A DNA stretch of 64,000 bases from assembly GCF_963675165.1 (NCBI RefSeq), contig NC_087384.1, positions 5,573,182 to 5,637,181 of the forward strand, read 5' to 3'. The DNA is from Halichondria panicea (lineage: Eukaryota; Porifera; Demospongiae; Suberitida; Halichondriidae). A program made the translations under genes and the position numbers. Below the pieces are notes generated by a model that saw only the letters and a program-made list of their open reading frames with translations, ran no database searches and had not been told where the DNA came from. Of this stretch, positions 1-11,200 are shown in pieces; position 1 is the first letter of the stretch, and each line of letters opens with the position of its first letter.

Positions 1-301
1 TTGTTGTGTTGGCCTCGATTAAACCGCAGCGTAGCGCGGATGTTACTCGAGATACCAACCGTTTCCTATGAGTCCCTCTAACTCTTCAATCTGGTAGCAT
101 CAAATGAAGTATGATGATGTCTGCAGCATGCATTACAATGCCATTATTTTATGAGAAATCAATTCTGCTATACACTAGTAACAGTTTATAGTAGACACAG
201 ATCATGATGATGTCATGCATCACTATACAATGAGAATCCCACATGAAGCAGGATGTGATTCTATACTAGTGGCTCTGTGTGATTCTATATAGATCTAGCG
301 C

Positions 302-359
302 TAGCCTCGATTCAAGGCCGATTAAAATACGTATTTTAATCGGCCTTGAATCGAGGCTA
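302..359. repeat. 58-bp perfect palindrome (TAGCCTCG foldback family)
   Basis: The left arm begins TAGCCTCGATTCAAGGCCG and the right arm is its exact reverse complement, with no spacer. The same TAGCCTCG...GGCC ends recur near 5223, 12050, 18845, 41363, 41533 and 61836, so this is probably a minimal member of a foldback (MITE-like) family. Confidence 0.85.
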
Positions 360-399
360 ATCTAGCACTATATACTCTGTGTAAACTGGGTTCACTTAA

Positions 400-1730
400 T
401 TGCGTTTACAGCATGGATAGCCTTCACACAACAATATCTTGGTTTAAATTAGTCTCATGGATCAGCCCCCTCCTGAGAAGGGGATCTGAGCACTCTTGAT
501 GTAGTTTTGTTGCACACGCTGGAATTCCAACGGCTCAATCAGATTGACTTATTCTAGTCAGGTGATATTATAGGAGGCAATAAAGAACTGCACGTTGCTC
601 AACGCATTTGGATAATCATTAACGCATGCATTACGCATGGTAAACGCTTCATACATAGACGCTGCTACGAAGCATAAGCAAGCCAAGCAGGGATCCTTGG
701 GCACAGAGAGTTAGCACCACAGGCAAAAGACATACATGTAATAGATTGAAGCACCTTTTTCAGAGATAGAGAGATGCCTGCGCTTGACGCTTTGTACAAT
801 AACAAATACGCGGGGGCGTAAGGTCAGGAATTGATTACATTCCATTGGTCTGGCACATTCCACTGTGAAATGACCTCAAGACAAGAGTGCTCAGACCACT
901 TCTCAGGAGGGGGCTGATCCATGAGACTAGGTTTAAATAGTGGCAGATTTTTATGTTAAAGCTTCTTTGTCGAGCAAAAGCTAACAAGCTTGTGACTGCA
1001 TGGGTCTGCTTACCTGGATGTTCTAGCACTGCGTTTACAGCATGGGTAACCTCCACACAACAAGTTAGTACTTTTTTGATAGTGGCAGCTTTCGGTGTTA
1101 AGGCCATGCAAAGTCAATTTGTAGTTTCTCAGGCTATTATTCCTAAATAGCAAGCGGATTGAGGCATTTGAATGATAATGATATTCATAGAATTTAACTT
1201 TTTTGTAAAGCTGCCAATTTCCAAGCGCAAGGGCCTGAGAAACTACAAATTGACTTTGCATGGCCTAAAGCTTTGTTGTCTAATAAAAGCGAGCAAAATG
1301 TAGCTTGAACAGACTTGGCACATGCGTTATTTATAACTGAAAGTGATCCTGTACCAGGAACAATGGAAAGCTAGTAGATCTAGCGCCTTGCTGACTACGT
1401 TCGCAGCTGAAGTGATCCCGTACCAGGAACAATAGAATAGCTAAAATTGTGACTGGTTGTTGGCTGACTCTGGATCCTATAGATCTACTCCAGCCTGGCA
1501 GGAGCCATACCTCTCTAAGTCTAAGACTCCAGGCTTCTTTGCTGTGATCCCAGTCCACATTGCATGTACCACTCAATGTTTCAGCATGCCTCCAGTCTGG
1601 TTTAGTTTTATTGCTCTTGAGTTGCTGTGCTAGTCATACATGCTACATGCACTGCATTATCACACTTCTGGTTTCTTTATTATCATGTCACCAGCCGAGG
1701 GTTTGCACTTTAGTGCTCTAGTTATAGATA
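400..1730. repeat. Intergenic stretch, copy 1 of a dispersed repeat
   Basis: Large parts match 20430-21120. Shared landmarks are the GGATGTTCTAGCACTGCG segment, the stretch containing TTAGTACTTTTGATAGTGGC, and the 3' block ending near AGGGTTTGCACTTTAGTGCT. I see no believable gene; the short open frames here are not conserved between the copies. Confidence 0.6.
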
Positions 1731-1920
1731 ATTTCCTGGCTTGTGATAGGTAGATGTACTGAGACCTAGCTCTCGGATAAATAGACTGGTCTGGTACAAG
1801 AGGTGCAGAAGTATAGATCTATACAGACCTACTAGACTGGAAGTTCTCAATTTTTTCTTTAAATCAGTCTGTGATTGTTAATAATCGAATTTGCATTAGA
1901 TCTATACCTGAATAGAGAAT

Positions 1921-3155
1921 GCCATCAGGAGGAGGCAGTGCAGGAGGAGGTTGTGGTGGAGGAGGAGGAGGGGGATTCAGCAGTGACACTCACAGTTTAA
2001 GCCATCACGCACATTAGTAGTGACAGTGACGACGACAGTGGTGCAGTGGGCTTTGGAATTTTTATCGGGGTCATATCTACATTAGGCGTTTTGCTCATTT
2101 GTGGCATAATAATTGGTGTTGCGATAGGACTAAATAAGGCAGGCGAGTCCATGGACAATTCAGATGACGATTTAGATTCTACTGTTACTATTTCCACTGA
2201 CTTCTACTCACCAGGGGATAGTCGACTGCTGTCTCTATCCTCGTTCTTTTGCGATGGTGGTTCTCTTGAGCTCTCGTCCAATTCAGTTGATGCTGAACTG
2301 TTTCTTATCGACGACACGAGTATACCGGCCCTGAATGACACTAATCAATTTACTGTTTCTATCGAGTCGACAATTGATTCAACGGAGTTTCGATTCTGGC
2401 AGTATCATCTTCATCCCAACTCTAACATATCAGTCTCTGTATATATGTACCGATCTGTTGGTTGATCTCTACATTGTGAAAGGCAATAATAATGCAAACA
2501 GTTGGGCTAGTAACCCTAGCCAAGATTTGGCTGAGATGTTCCAATATGCACCTGCCTGTTGTAATGATTTACAGAATACATCGACCATTTCATATCGAGT
2601 CGAGCAAGAAGATGAGTACTATGTAATTTTACACAATTCACTCTCAATGGAGATTATTTTGAGCGCTTCTTTATACTTTGAGAGAACAGAATACAGTGTC
2701 CCTGACCTAAGCTCTAAGGAATCGTGTTTTGTCAGTGAACAAGGAAATTGCCTAGTAGGCATTGACTATAGCACTGGGTCTCAACAATTCTTGGTGATCA
2801 CATCCATTCCCGAGCGTGTGGACTGGGGTGAGAACGTCGGAGTTTCACTAATTTGTGACCAGAGAGGATGGGCCTATGCAGTTGTTATCTTGGTGACCAT
2901 TTCTGTAATAATCATCCTTGTTGTAGCTGCCGTGGTGTTGGGGATTGTCTGTTATTATAAGTGCTGTATACTACCTCCAAATCAGCAAACATCGAATTGC
3001 CTTGGAGTGACTTCAACCCTGACCCTCCTCCAAATAACTCTGGAAATGTGCACACGATTGCGAGTGATTTCGACCCTGACCCTCCGACCAACAATTCAAG
3101 AAGTGTTGACAAGATTGACCCAGACTTCAACCCGGATTATCTTCCTGAGAACTAA
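1921..3155 (+). pseudogene. Broken GlyTM two-pass membrane protein (copy 1)
   Basis: This copy is clearly homologous to the intact genes at 6793, 14749 and 36582 but cannot make a full protein. The Gly-rich start runs only 32 codons to a TAG at 2017, with part of the serine-rich linker missing. The first membrane segment and half of the ectodomain continue in another frame (2046-2465). A 4-nt insertion (TATA-like) near 2445 shifts the second half into a third frame, and another shift after the second membrane segment (near 2960) displaces the acidic DFNPD tail. The two membrane segments, the ectodomain cysteines and the NPDY tail are all still recognisable, so the loss looks recent. Confidence 0.85.
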
Positions 3156-3644
3156 TCTAGTTTGTGTGATGTACATGTGCATGTATATATATATATAGCT
3201 TCACAACCTGGTTAAATGCAGATTCAGTCAGTTTTGTCTCACTTTGCTTTTATTTTTAACAAATTAACACTTTTTTTAATATGCATGGGGTGTTTGAGAG
3301 TACAAGCTTGAGTTAATTCCGTGACTCAGTCTGCAAGTTGCCAAATACTATTATCAAGTGCAAAGACAATAATTATGTATTATAGTGACAGAGCCATTAT
3401 ATTTAGCAGGTATATATATCGATGCGTGCATGGGTAGAAGAATATCAGACACGCATGCACCCCACCCTATAGACTATGGCTTGCATGTATGCATATATAC
3501 TCCTTTTCACTTCACATACATGTATATACATGCGCACCAGAATAGTTATACTGCTCAGAGGGCAAAATATAGCCCATCTATATAATAGCCATGCAATTAC
3601 GCTGGCCCTGTTGATGGACATAATTATGTTTCTAATCTACATGG

Positions 3645-3700
3645 TGTATACGTAGTCAATGCTTACTCCAAGTGGCTGGATCTCCAAATCGCTACTATAA
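3645..3700 (+). pseudogene. Possible Ty3/gypsy integrase scrap
   Basis: The translation VYVVNAYSKWLDLQ resembles the 'D-A-x-SKW' strand of gypsy-type integrases (core Asp here replaced by Asn). Only this short stretch is recognisable. Confidence 0.35.
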
Positions 3701-3859
3701 CCAAGCAAACTCTGATCCAGAACCACAATTTCTATCCTCCAATCGATATTTTTCACCGGGCTCACGGCATAAAGGTTAAAAAAAGTTTTATTTTACAAGA
3801 GTCTCGCCTGTCTCCTTGCATCCAAGAGAGATGATCCCCCTATACAACTCCACTATTGT

Positions 3860-4800
3860 ATGTCCTGGCTGAGATGTCGCCTCACCTTAACTGTCTCCCT
3901 GTTGAGCAATTTGCTGCATCAGGGGAGCATGCTCGCACCCGGGATGTTTCATTAAACCTCCGGTAGACCTCGTGAGTTCTGAATGTGGCCTCATTGTGTG
4001 ACCCTCACAATGATTAGTGTGATTTTTGATCACATAATTATTTCGTCATGGCAATGTGGAAGAATACCTCCAAACTGCATGTAATGAACACATCACTGCA
4101 TTGAGGAATACCTATATGACTGCCCTGAGATATGGATGGTGTCCGCCAAACACTGCTACAAACTGTGTCTGTGGTGCAAACTTCACAATCGAACATGCTC
4201 TCTCCTGCCCACGAGGTGGATTCCCGTCGATACGCCATAACGAGATCAGAGATCTAACTGCCACCCTAATGACGGAAGTCTGCAATGATGTGTGTGTGGA
4301 ACCGGATCTTCAACCACTCTCCTCGGAGACCATGGCAAGACGTACCGCCATTACCACTGATATAACACCCGACTAGACATCGCGGCAAACGGCTTCTGGG
4401 GAGGAAGACTGGAGAGAACCTTCGTAGATGTCAGGGTGTTTAACCCCCACGCACCATTGAACAGGAACACGAGCCTGGAGCAGTGCTTCAGAAAACACAA
4501 AGTAGAGAAAAAAGAGCCTATGAGCAAAGAGTCAGGGAGGTGGAACATGCGTCCTTCACCCCCTTAGTGCTCTCCGCAAGTGGGGGACTAGGAAAAGAAG
4601 CAACAGTGTTCTATAAGATTGGCTTCCCTCCTAGCTGAGAAATGGGACCAACCATACCACCAGGTCATAAACTGGCTAAGATGCTCCTTATCATAATATA
4701 ATCTGCTCAGATCTGCAATACAATGTGTGCGAGGCTCCCGGTCCTCCCGTGGTCGCGCCATCAAGACCATCCCACCAATGGATTTGGTGTCGGCCGAGGC
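3860..4800 (+). pseudogene. Degenerate retroelement polyprotein C-terminus
   Basis: An open frame at 4056-4376 carries a zinc-ligand pattern CVCGANFTIEHALSCPRGGF followed by RHNEIRDLTA, which I recognise from the C-terminal part of invertebrate retroelement proteins. The similarity continues out of frame: DIAANGFWGGRLERTFVDVR, then EVEHASFTPLVLSASGG, then a segment like KWDQPYHQVINWLRCSLS. The frame is interrupted by a stop after 4376 and at least two shifts. The FWG...DVRVF stretch would fit a restriction-like nuclease core, but that assignment is from memory of the family. A second fragment of the same 3' end lies at 31850-32095. Confidence 0.6.
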
Positions 4801-5222
4801 ACACTTATGCCAAATGGACTAACAAGTATATTTTCCTTTTTCCTTTTTGTACTATTTTATTATTTATTTTGCCTAGATCAGTACTACATGTGTAACTTCA
4901 TTTGTTTAACAAAAAATATGACTGCAATGAGCACATAATTATCATTACATTAAGGAATACCTCTAGGAGACTGCAATGAACATGCACATCACTGCATTGA
5001 GGCTAGGGTTGCAAGCCCCCCACTTGGCTGGGGAAAGTACATTAATAATTTAAACAATGGGGGCGGGGAGATTGCAGGTTGTAAATTTTCTTGTTTTAAT
5101 TGTGAGTTTATATCTCATAAATTGAATAGTGTGACAGTGATGACGCACTTTAAGGAAAATGCGGTTCCACGTTTACACAGCAGTTCAACACTCTGGAGTA
5201 CATTAGGAGGAGTATCCAACTG

Positions 5223-5302
5223 TAGCCTCCTTCACCGGCCTTCATAGAAAAGAAGAGTGAAGTTCCCTGAGTAAAGTGCGGCCTGGGATCGAGGCTAATC
5301 TA
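5223..5302. repeat. Short TAGCC...GGCTA foldback element
   Basis: Its ends TAGCCTCCTTCACCGGCCTT and GCGGCCTGGGATCGAGGCTA equal, in reverse orientation, the two ends of the ~600-bp insertion at 41533-42131. It looks like an internally deleted relative. Confidence 0.7.
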
Positions 5303-5782
5303 TAGCTAACTGTAGCTTTAAGTGTAAACCGCGTTAATTTTTACAGTATACAGGTATGTCATATCACGTCACTCTCAGACCGTTAAGGTACGTAAAGTGG
5401 TTAATTAATGATATTGGCAACCAAATGGAATAATCCCTACAAAGATGCCGACTATCGTTCTCTCTCCTCCAATCATCAATCTTATCATGTCCATTATAGA
5501 GGAGCAAGGTCCTCATGTGGGCTAACCCCTATAAAGCTGTGGACAACCTGGTAAACTCTGAATCTAACATTACAACATGAACTATTTTCACTTACTTTCT
5601 ACCATTGCATTATTATGTTCATCATAAAAATTATGATATCAGCACACACACGTGTGGTTTGTACCTTCAGCCCACATTTAATTTTATTCATGGCTGTTTA
5701 CACAATTACTACAACCAGGAGTGCATGAATTCGCACTCCTGCTACAACATGTATAGTATTAGTGACGTACATGTATTCAGTC

Positions 5783-5932
5783 CAGAGGAGGTCCGACAGG
5801 CGCAGTGCAGCTCAAGTAATTAGCCTTTGATTACTCTCAGCAAAAATGTACGACGTGGGGAGGACGTGGGCGAACAATTATTGCTCAATTAAAGGCTAAT
5901 TGCTTGAGCTGCACCGCGTCTGCCAGACCTCT
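5783..5932. repeat. Palindromic MITE (AATTAGCCTTTGATT family)
   Basis: Long imperfect inverted arms: GCAGCTCAAGTAATTAGCCT on the left and AAAGGCTAATTGCTTGAGCT on the right, extending to AGAGGAGGTCCGACAGGCGC / GCGTCTGCCAGACCTCT. A related copy lies at 49463-49592. Confidence 0.75.
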
Positions 5933-6664
5933 GTAACAGTCTAGATGTAGAATTGCATGTGCGTGGGAGTTGCTAATTTATTTATCTACTCTAAATATTA
6001 ATCTATATTCCTTAATGCAGTGATGTGTTCTACTCTTGATTATGAATAACCACAGGGGAAAGGTCACACATAGGCAATACAATCATGTATTGTTTACAAA
6101 GGTGCTCCCCACATATGATTATACTTGTCAGTTCTGGCTGCTAGAATTTACTAGATCTACAATGATAATTGTTGATGCTGCATGGAATAGCAGCCTTTTT
6201 ACAGTACATATATGCATTATAAATTTGTGAGTATATAAAATTAATGTTCGCAGTACATGCTTAATCAGTAAAAACCGCAAAATCACTAGTCCGGCTATAT
6301 CATGCATGCCAGAGGAGGTCACCGTCCGACATGTGCACGAAGTTGCATGTCATTGGCCTGGACGTTATCACATGACCGCAATGACATCAATGCACTGAAC
6401 TTGTAGTGATTCGTGCACACAAAAACTCTGTAGATCTATATAGTTATGCCATGTATGACATCAACATCAGATGATGATGTCATGCACCACTATACAATGC
6501 CATCATGACGTCAATAACACCGCCAACACTGAACTTTAAAGTTTATAGTTCACTGAGATCATATGATTTCCTGCGTGGCTTGTCACTGCATGTCAGTGAC
6601 AGCAGTCTTTTTATAAAAATCTGAATGTGAGACCTCCCTGATAAATCATACTTGTGCTTAAAGT

Positions 6665-6785
6665 ATAGATCTACAGACTACTATAGCTGTGAGTCCTCCA
6701 ATTTTTGCTGGAATTTGATGTGAGTGTTTTATTTATATCTACAAAAATTAGTCAGTGATGTTCATTTTTTAATAGACCTACCTAA
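6665..6785 (+). promoter_or_regulatory. Conserved upstream region with likely 5' UTR exon of GlyTM genes
   Basis: A segment like GTGAGTCCT...TTTGCTGGAATTTG followed by a GTAAGTGTTT-like donor precedes all four GlyTM copies (about 1835-1860, 6688-6732, 14600-14642, 36478-36522). A pyrimidine/AT tract ending in TAG sits just before AAATAAAGAATG. The simplest reading is a non-coding first exon and a short 5' UTR intron. In this copy the donor is GTGAGTG rather than GTAAGTG. Confidence 0.5.
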
Positions 6786-6792
6786 ATAAAGA

Positions 6793-7980
6793 ATGCCGTC
6801 AGGAGGAGGCAGTGCAGGAGGAGGTGGTGGTGGAGGAGGAGGAGGCTTTGGTGGAGAAGGGGAGGGATTCAGCAGTGACACTCCCAGTTCAAGCCGTTAC
6901 TCGAGTAGTACCTACACAACATCCCGGAGTAGTGACAAGGATTCTAGCTGTGGGATGTGCATTGGAGTTGTTGTCGGGGTCGTAGTTACATTATTTGTTT
7001 TATTTGTTTTGGGCATGATTATTGGGCTTAGTGTTGCAGCAAATTCGACAGGCGAGTCCAATGATGATGATTCTACTGTTACTATTTCCACTGACTTCTA
7101 CTCACCAGGGGATAGTCGACTTCTGTCTCTATCCTCGTTCTTTTGCGATGGTGGTTCTCTTGAGCTCTCATCCAATTCAGTTGATGCTGAACTGTTTCTT
7201 ATCGATGACACGAGTATACCGGCCCTGAATGACACTAATCAATTTACTGTTTCTATCGAGTCGACAATTGATTCAACGGAGTTTCGATTCTGGCAGTATC
7301 ATCTTTATCCGAACTCCAACATATCAGTCTCTGTATGCACAGATCTGTTGGTTGATGTATACATTGTGAAAGGCAATGATAATGCAAACAGTTGGGCTAA
7401 TAACCCTAGCCAAGATTTGGCTGAGATGTTCCAATATGCACCTGCCTGTTGTAATGATTTGCCGAATACATCTACCATTTCATATCGAGTCGAGCAAGAA
7501 GATGAGTACTATGTCATTTTACACAATTCACTCTCAATGGAGATCTCTGTGAACGCTTCTTTATATTTTGAGAGAACAGAATACAGTGCCCCTGACTTAA
7601 ACTCCAAGGATTCGTGTAATGTCAGTGAACAAGGAAATTGCCTAGTAGGCATTGACTATAGCACTGGGTCTCAACAATTCTTGGTTATCACCTCCATCCC
7701 CGAGCGTGTGGACTGGGGTGAGAACGTCAGAGTTTCGCTAATTTGTGACCAGAGAGGATGGGCCTATGCAGTTGTTATCTTGGTGCCCATTTCTGTAATA
7801 TTCGCCCTTATTGTAGCAGTGGCGTTGGGAATTGTCTGTTGTTGCAAATGCAGTACTACTACCGAATCAGCAAACATCGAAATGCCTCGAAGTGATTTCC
7901 CTCCGACCAACAATTCAGGAAGTGCTGACAAGATTGACCCGGACTTCAACCCGGATTATCTACCGGAGAACAAATTTTAA
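6793..7980 (+). CDS. GlyTM two-pass membrane protein (copy 2, intact)
   Basis: A single-exon frame of 395 residues. In order: a Gly-rich head (about residues 4-30), a Ser/Thr/Tyr-rich linker, a hydrophobic segment (about 58-80, GVVVGVVVTLFVLFVLGMII), an ectodomain of roughly 230 residues with paired cysteines and several N-x-S/T sites, a second hydrophobic segment (about 326-352), Cys-rich juxtamembrane residues, and a short acidic tail ending in DFNPDYLPEN. That layout predicts both ends in the cytosol. The tail keeps one DFNPDY motif; the paralogues have three DF-(N/D)-P-D repeats. The ectodomain piece VDVYIVKG...W and the later DEYYVILHNSL resemble the middle domain of APD1-4-type membrane proteins, but no RING domain is present. 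Function unknown. Start chosen because all copies share MPSGGGSAGGG. Confidence 0.85.
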   Translation: MPSGGGSAGGGGGGGGGGFGGEGEGFSSDTPSSSRYSSSTYTTSRSSDKDSSCGMCIGVVVGVVVTLFVLFVLGMIIGLSVAANSTGESNDDDSTVTISTDFYSPGDSRLLSLSSFFCDGGSLELSSNSVDAELFLIDDTSIPALNDTNQFTVSIESTIDSTEFRFWQYHLYPNSNISVSVCTDLLVDVYIVKGNDNANSWANNPSQDLAEMFQYAPACCNDLPNTSTISYRVEQEDEYYVILHNSLSMEISVNASLYFERTEYSAPDLNSKDSCNVSEQGNCLVGIDYSTGSQQFLVITSIPERVDWGENVRVSLICDQRGWAYAVVILVPISVIFALIVAVALGIVCCCKCSTTTESANIEMPRSDFPPTNNSGSADKIDPDFNPDYLPENKF

Positions 7981-8247
7981 TATTATTTTATTGTAGATCT
8001 AAATTTTAATATTATTATTTTATTGTAGATCTAGCTAGGCGTCTATGTGTGTGATTTGTATGCTAGCTACGTACGGCCCGGTAAAACAGGTGTACAATTT
8101 CAATTTTCAAACCTCAGTTTGCCATCAAACTATTGACAGTATAAGATTGTGTGGTAATGGTAGTTTTACTGATTTTACAATTAGATCTACTTGTAAGCCA
8201 CCTAGTCTGTGGGGGACCCCTACCCAGTATTTATTAGACAGGACAGC

Positions 8248-11200
8248 ATGCAGCCAAAGGTGCTCCTAAACGCACTAAAAACAAGCTCATTTGTCCGTTT
8301 GGTGGTTGCTACACGTCTAAAGCACTCCTCTACGGACCCTCTGGAAGATGTGCTGCCTCAGAAGTGGACAGAGTTAGGAGAGCGCATACAGAAACAGGTG
8401 ATAGCCACGGGGTATGAGCATCTCCTGGCCAGACGGGCATGTGTGAAGGAGAGCCTGGCCAAGAGAGGCATGGAGACCGATATTGTGGACCAACTGGTGA
8501 GGGAGACGTGCTGTGTGTGTAGACTCACAAACTGATAAAGATAAAAATTGTTCAGCAATTGTAGTTATCATAGATTTATTAGTGGTGGGGAGACCACTTG
8601 GAGACCATGAATATCATTAGGGACCTGGGGGGTACAGGGAGGAGCTAGAGTGGGGGATAGGGGGAAAGAGTTGAGTAAAAAGGAAAATAGAAAAATAGAG
8701 TCGGGGATAGTGGTTAACAGTGGAACCTACGTATTAATAATTTTTATAACGAACACAATTAAGTTTTGGCTGTTACAGAGAGGTGTCCATAGTTAATTGA
8801 GAGGTTTGATTATCCTCCACATGATATAGATTGTGCCCAAAAATGCATATTCAGTAATAATTTTCATTGGCTAAAAGCTGTTCAGGGAGCAGAATGCTGG
8901 TCGTTTTACGGAAAGCGAGGTTGCCGTTCTTCAGGGGTCGTCTATACAGTAAATACATGTGGCTGCAATCCAGACCTTATTTTTCGGACCTGATAGTTGC
9001 TATTCACGGGTGGTCGTCAAGCGGAGTTCCACTGTACATGTATATCAATTTGACTCGAATCTATTATCGTATATCAGGTTAGAATACGAGGTTCTTTCGA
9101 TTGCAAATTTTCGATAGCAATCAGGCTTGTACAGTGCCATTCGCATCGATTAACCTCTCATTCGAAACCCTGGTACTTCTTGCGAAGAAAACAACAGTTT
9201 ATTTCATTCGCAATTGTTCTTCCATAGTTAAAGACGCTAGAGAGGCACAACCTCATTGTTGAGCGTGTGAAATCCCTGGACAAAGAGAGAAAGAATAACC
9301 ATGAGACATTCAATGCAGCCCAGGTGAAGTTGCCTTAATTGTACAGTACGTGTTACTGGTCAGCGAAACTTGCCACTGAAACCATTAGCATCTGCAATAA
9401 TGCTACCTTTTGAAACAACCCAACAATTACCCAGCCCAGTACTGTCCACGCAATACTCAGATCTCTCAATTGAGGCCACAAAGAATGTTTACACTCTATA
9501 TTATGCACTTGATACTACACATTTTAGACACCTGTTGTTGGTCACTGTGTACAGCTTTCGCTATGATTAACTATCCACAGAGTGAAGAAGAAAAGTCACT
9601 GGCTAAGGACAGAGGTGTTCAACTCAAACGAGACATTGCAAAATTTGAGGTAAACATAATAGTGCCAAGTGCTTGGTGTATGCAATCCCATTGGCATGGT
9701 ACCATCTACATTTGTCACTATGGCGTAACTTGCGGTAACATTATGACAGCTTCTTAATGCAGTGAATCCTTGGGTAGACCAACGGTGATTCAAATATAGG
9801 GCCGTTGGTGGCCTGCAAGCGTAAGTCAAAACACATGCTCCAGCATGGAGACTTTGGGGCCCATTAACCAGGCTGTATTATAGAGGCTGGGTGACATGCT
9901 TAATAGGGTGACAAGGTTTCACTGTATAGGTGTATAAAAAATCTGCTTCACTTTAAAGGTTACTCTATTTTTTTCTCTCCAGGAAGAAAGACGAGAGTTG
10001 AAAGACAAGATGATGCCAGTCCTCACTCAGCTCCCGAACGAAGTACATCCGCACACAGTATGGACTGTATTTTTTGAAGTGTGTCTATCATTATAAAGAT
10101 TCCTCTTTTTGCAGCCAGTGGGAGGCTATAAAGATTCGAGAGTGGTAGAGGAGCATGGACAAAAGAGAAGTGAGTTGCATTGCACGTAGAATTGCATGCT
10201 GTTATGTAAAATAACTAATTGTCATCCCATAATTGCAGAGTTCAGTTTTCCTGTAAAGAGTCATATTGAGATAGGGAATCAGCTGGATTTGTATGATTAC
10301 AGGTACTGTAACCTTTTGTATCTTACTTTCAGCTTCACTATAATGACTTATAACATACTTCAATTGTTTGTACTGTAGAGGTTCTTCTAGTGCCTCTGTG
10401 AATGGGTTCTGTAACCTTTTGTATCTTACTTTCAGCTTCACTATAATGACTTATAACATACTTCAATTGTTTGTACTGTAGAGGTTCTTCTAGTGCCTCT
10501 GTGAATGGGTTCTGTAACCTTTTGTATCTTACTTTCAGCTTCACTATAATGACTTATAACATACTTCAATTGTTTGTACTGTAGAGGTTCTTCTAGTGCC
10601 TCTGTGAATGGGTTGTGTAACCTTTTGTATCTTACTTTCAGCTTCACTATAATGACTTATAACATACTTCAATTGTTTGTACTGTAGAGGTTCTTCTAGT
10701 GCCTCTGTGAATGGGTTCTGTAACCTTTTGTATCTTACTTTCAGCTTCACTATAATGACTTATAACATACTTCAATTGTTTGTACTGTAGAGGTTCTTCT
10801 AGTGCCTCTGTGAATGGGTTCTGTAACCTTTTGTATCTTACTTTCAGCTTTACTATAATGACTTATAACATACTTCAATTGTTTGTACTGTAGAGGTTCT
10901 TCTAGTGCCTCTGTGAATGGGTTCTGCTATCTTAAGGGTGCAGCTGCAATGCTGGAGATGGCTCTGGTACAGTTTGCTTTACAAACTGCCGTATCCAAGG
11001 TAGCCTACATACTTTAATTAAGTGGTGTTGTCTAAAAAATTTCTGAAAGCCTTCATCACATGCACTGAGAAGTACGTATACTGAGGCCATATTGACTATG
11101 CTGCTCTATATTGCTAACTATAATTATTAGTTTAGTTTAGTTTGGGCTGTCCAAACCTTTTACCAGCAATCACTTCGTAATCTTCACTAACATTGCGTAC

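Larger units (their letters stand above)
4800..6780. other. Intergenic spacer with foldback elements
   Basis: No gene recognised. It contains a TAGCCTCG-type element (5223-5302), a palindromic element (5783-5932), and from about 6460 a segment (GATGATGTCATGCACCACTATACAATGCC) that is shared with the upstream regions of the other GlyTM copies. Confidence 0.6.

Noticed and set aside
10202-10750. Minus-strand frames repeating [13 protein letters not shown]...
   Set aside because: They are produced by the 103-bp tandem repeat, not by a repeat protein gene.
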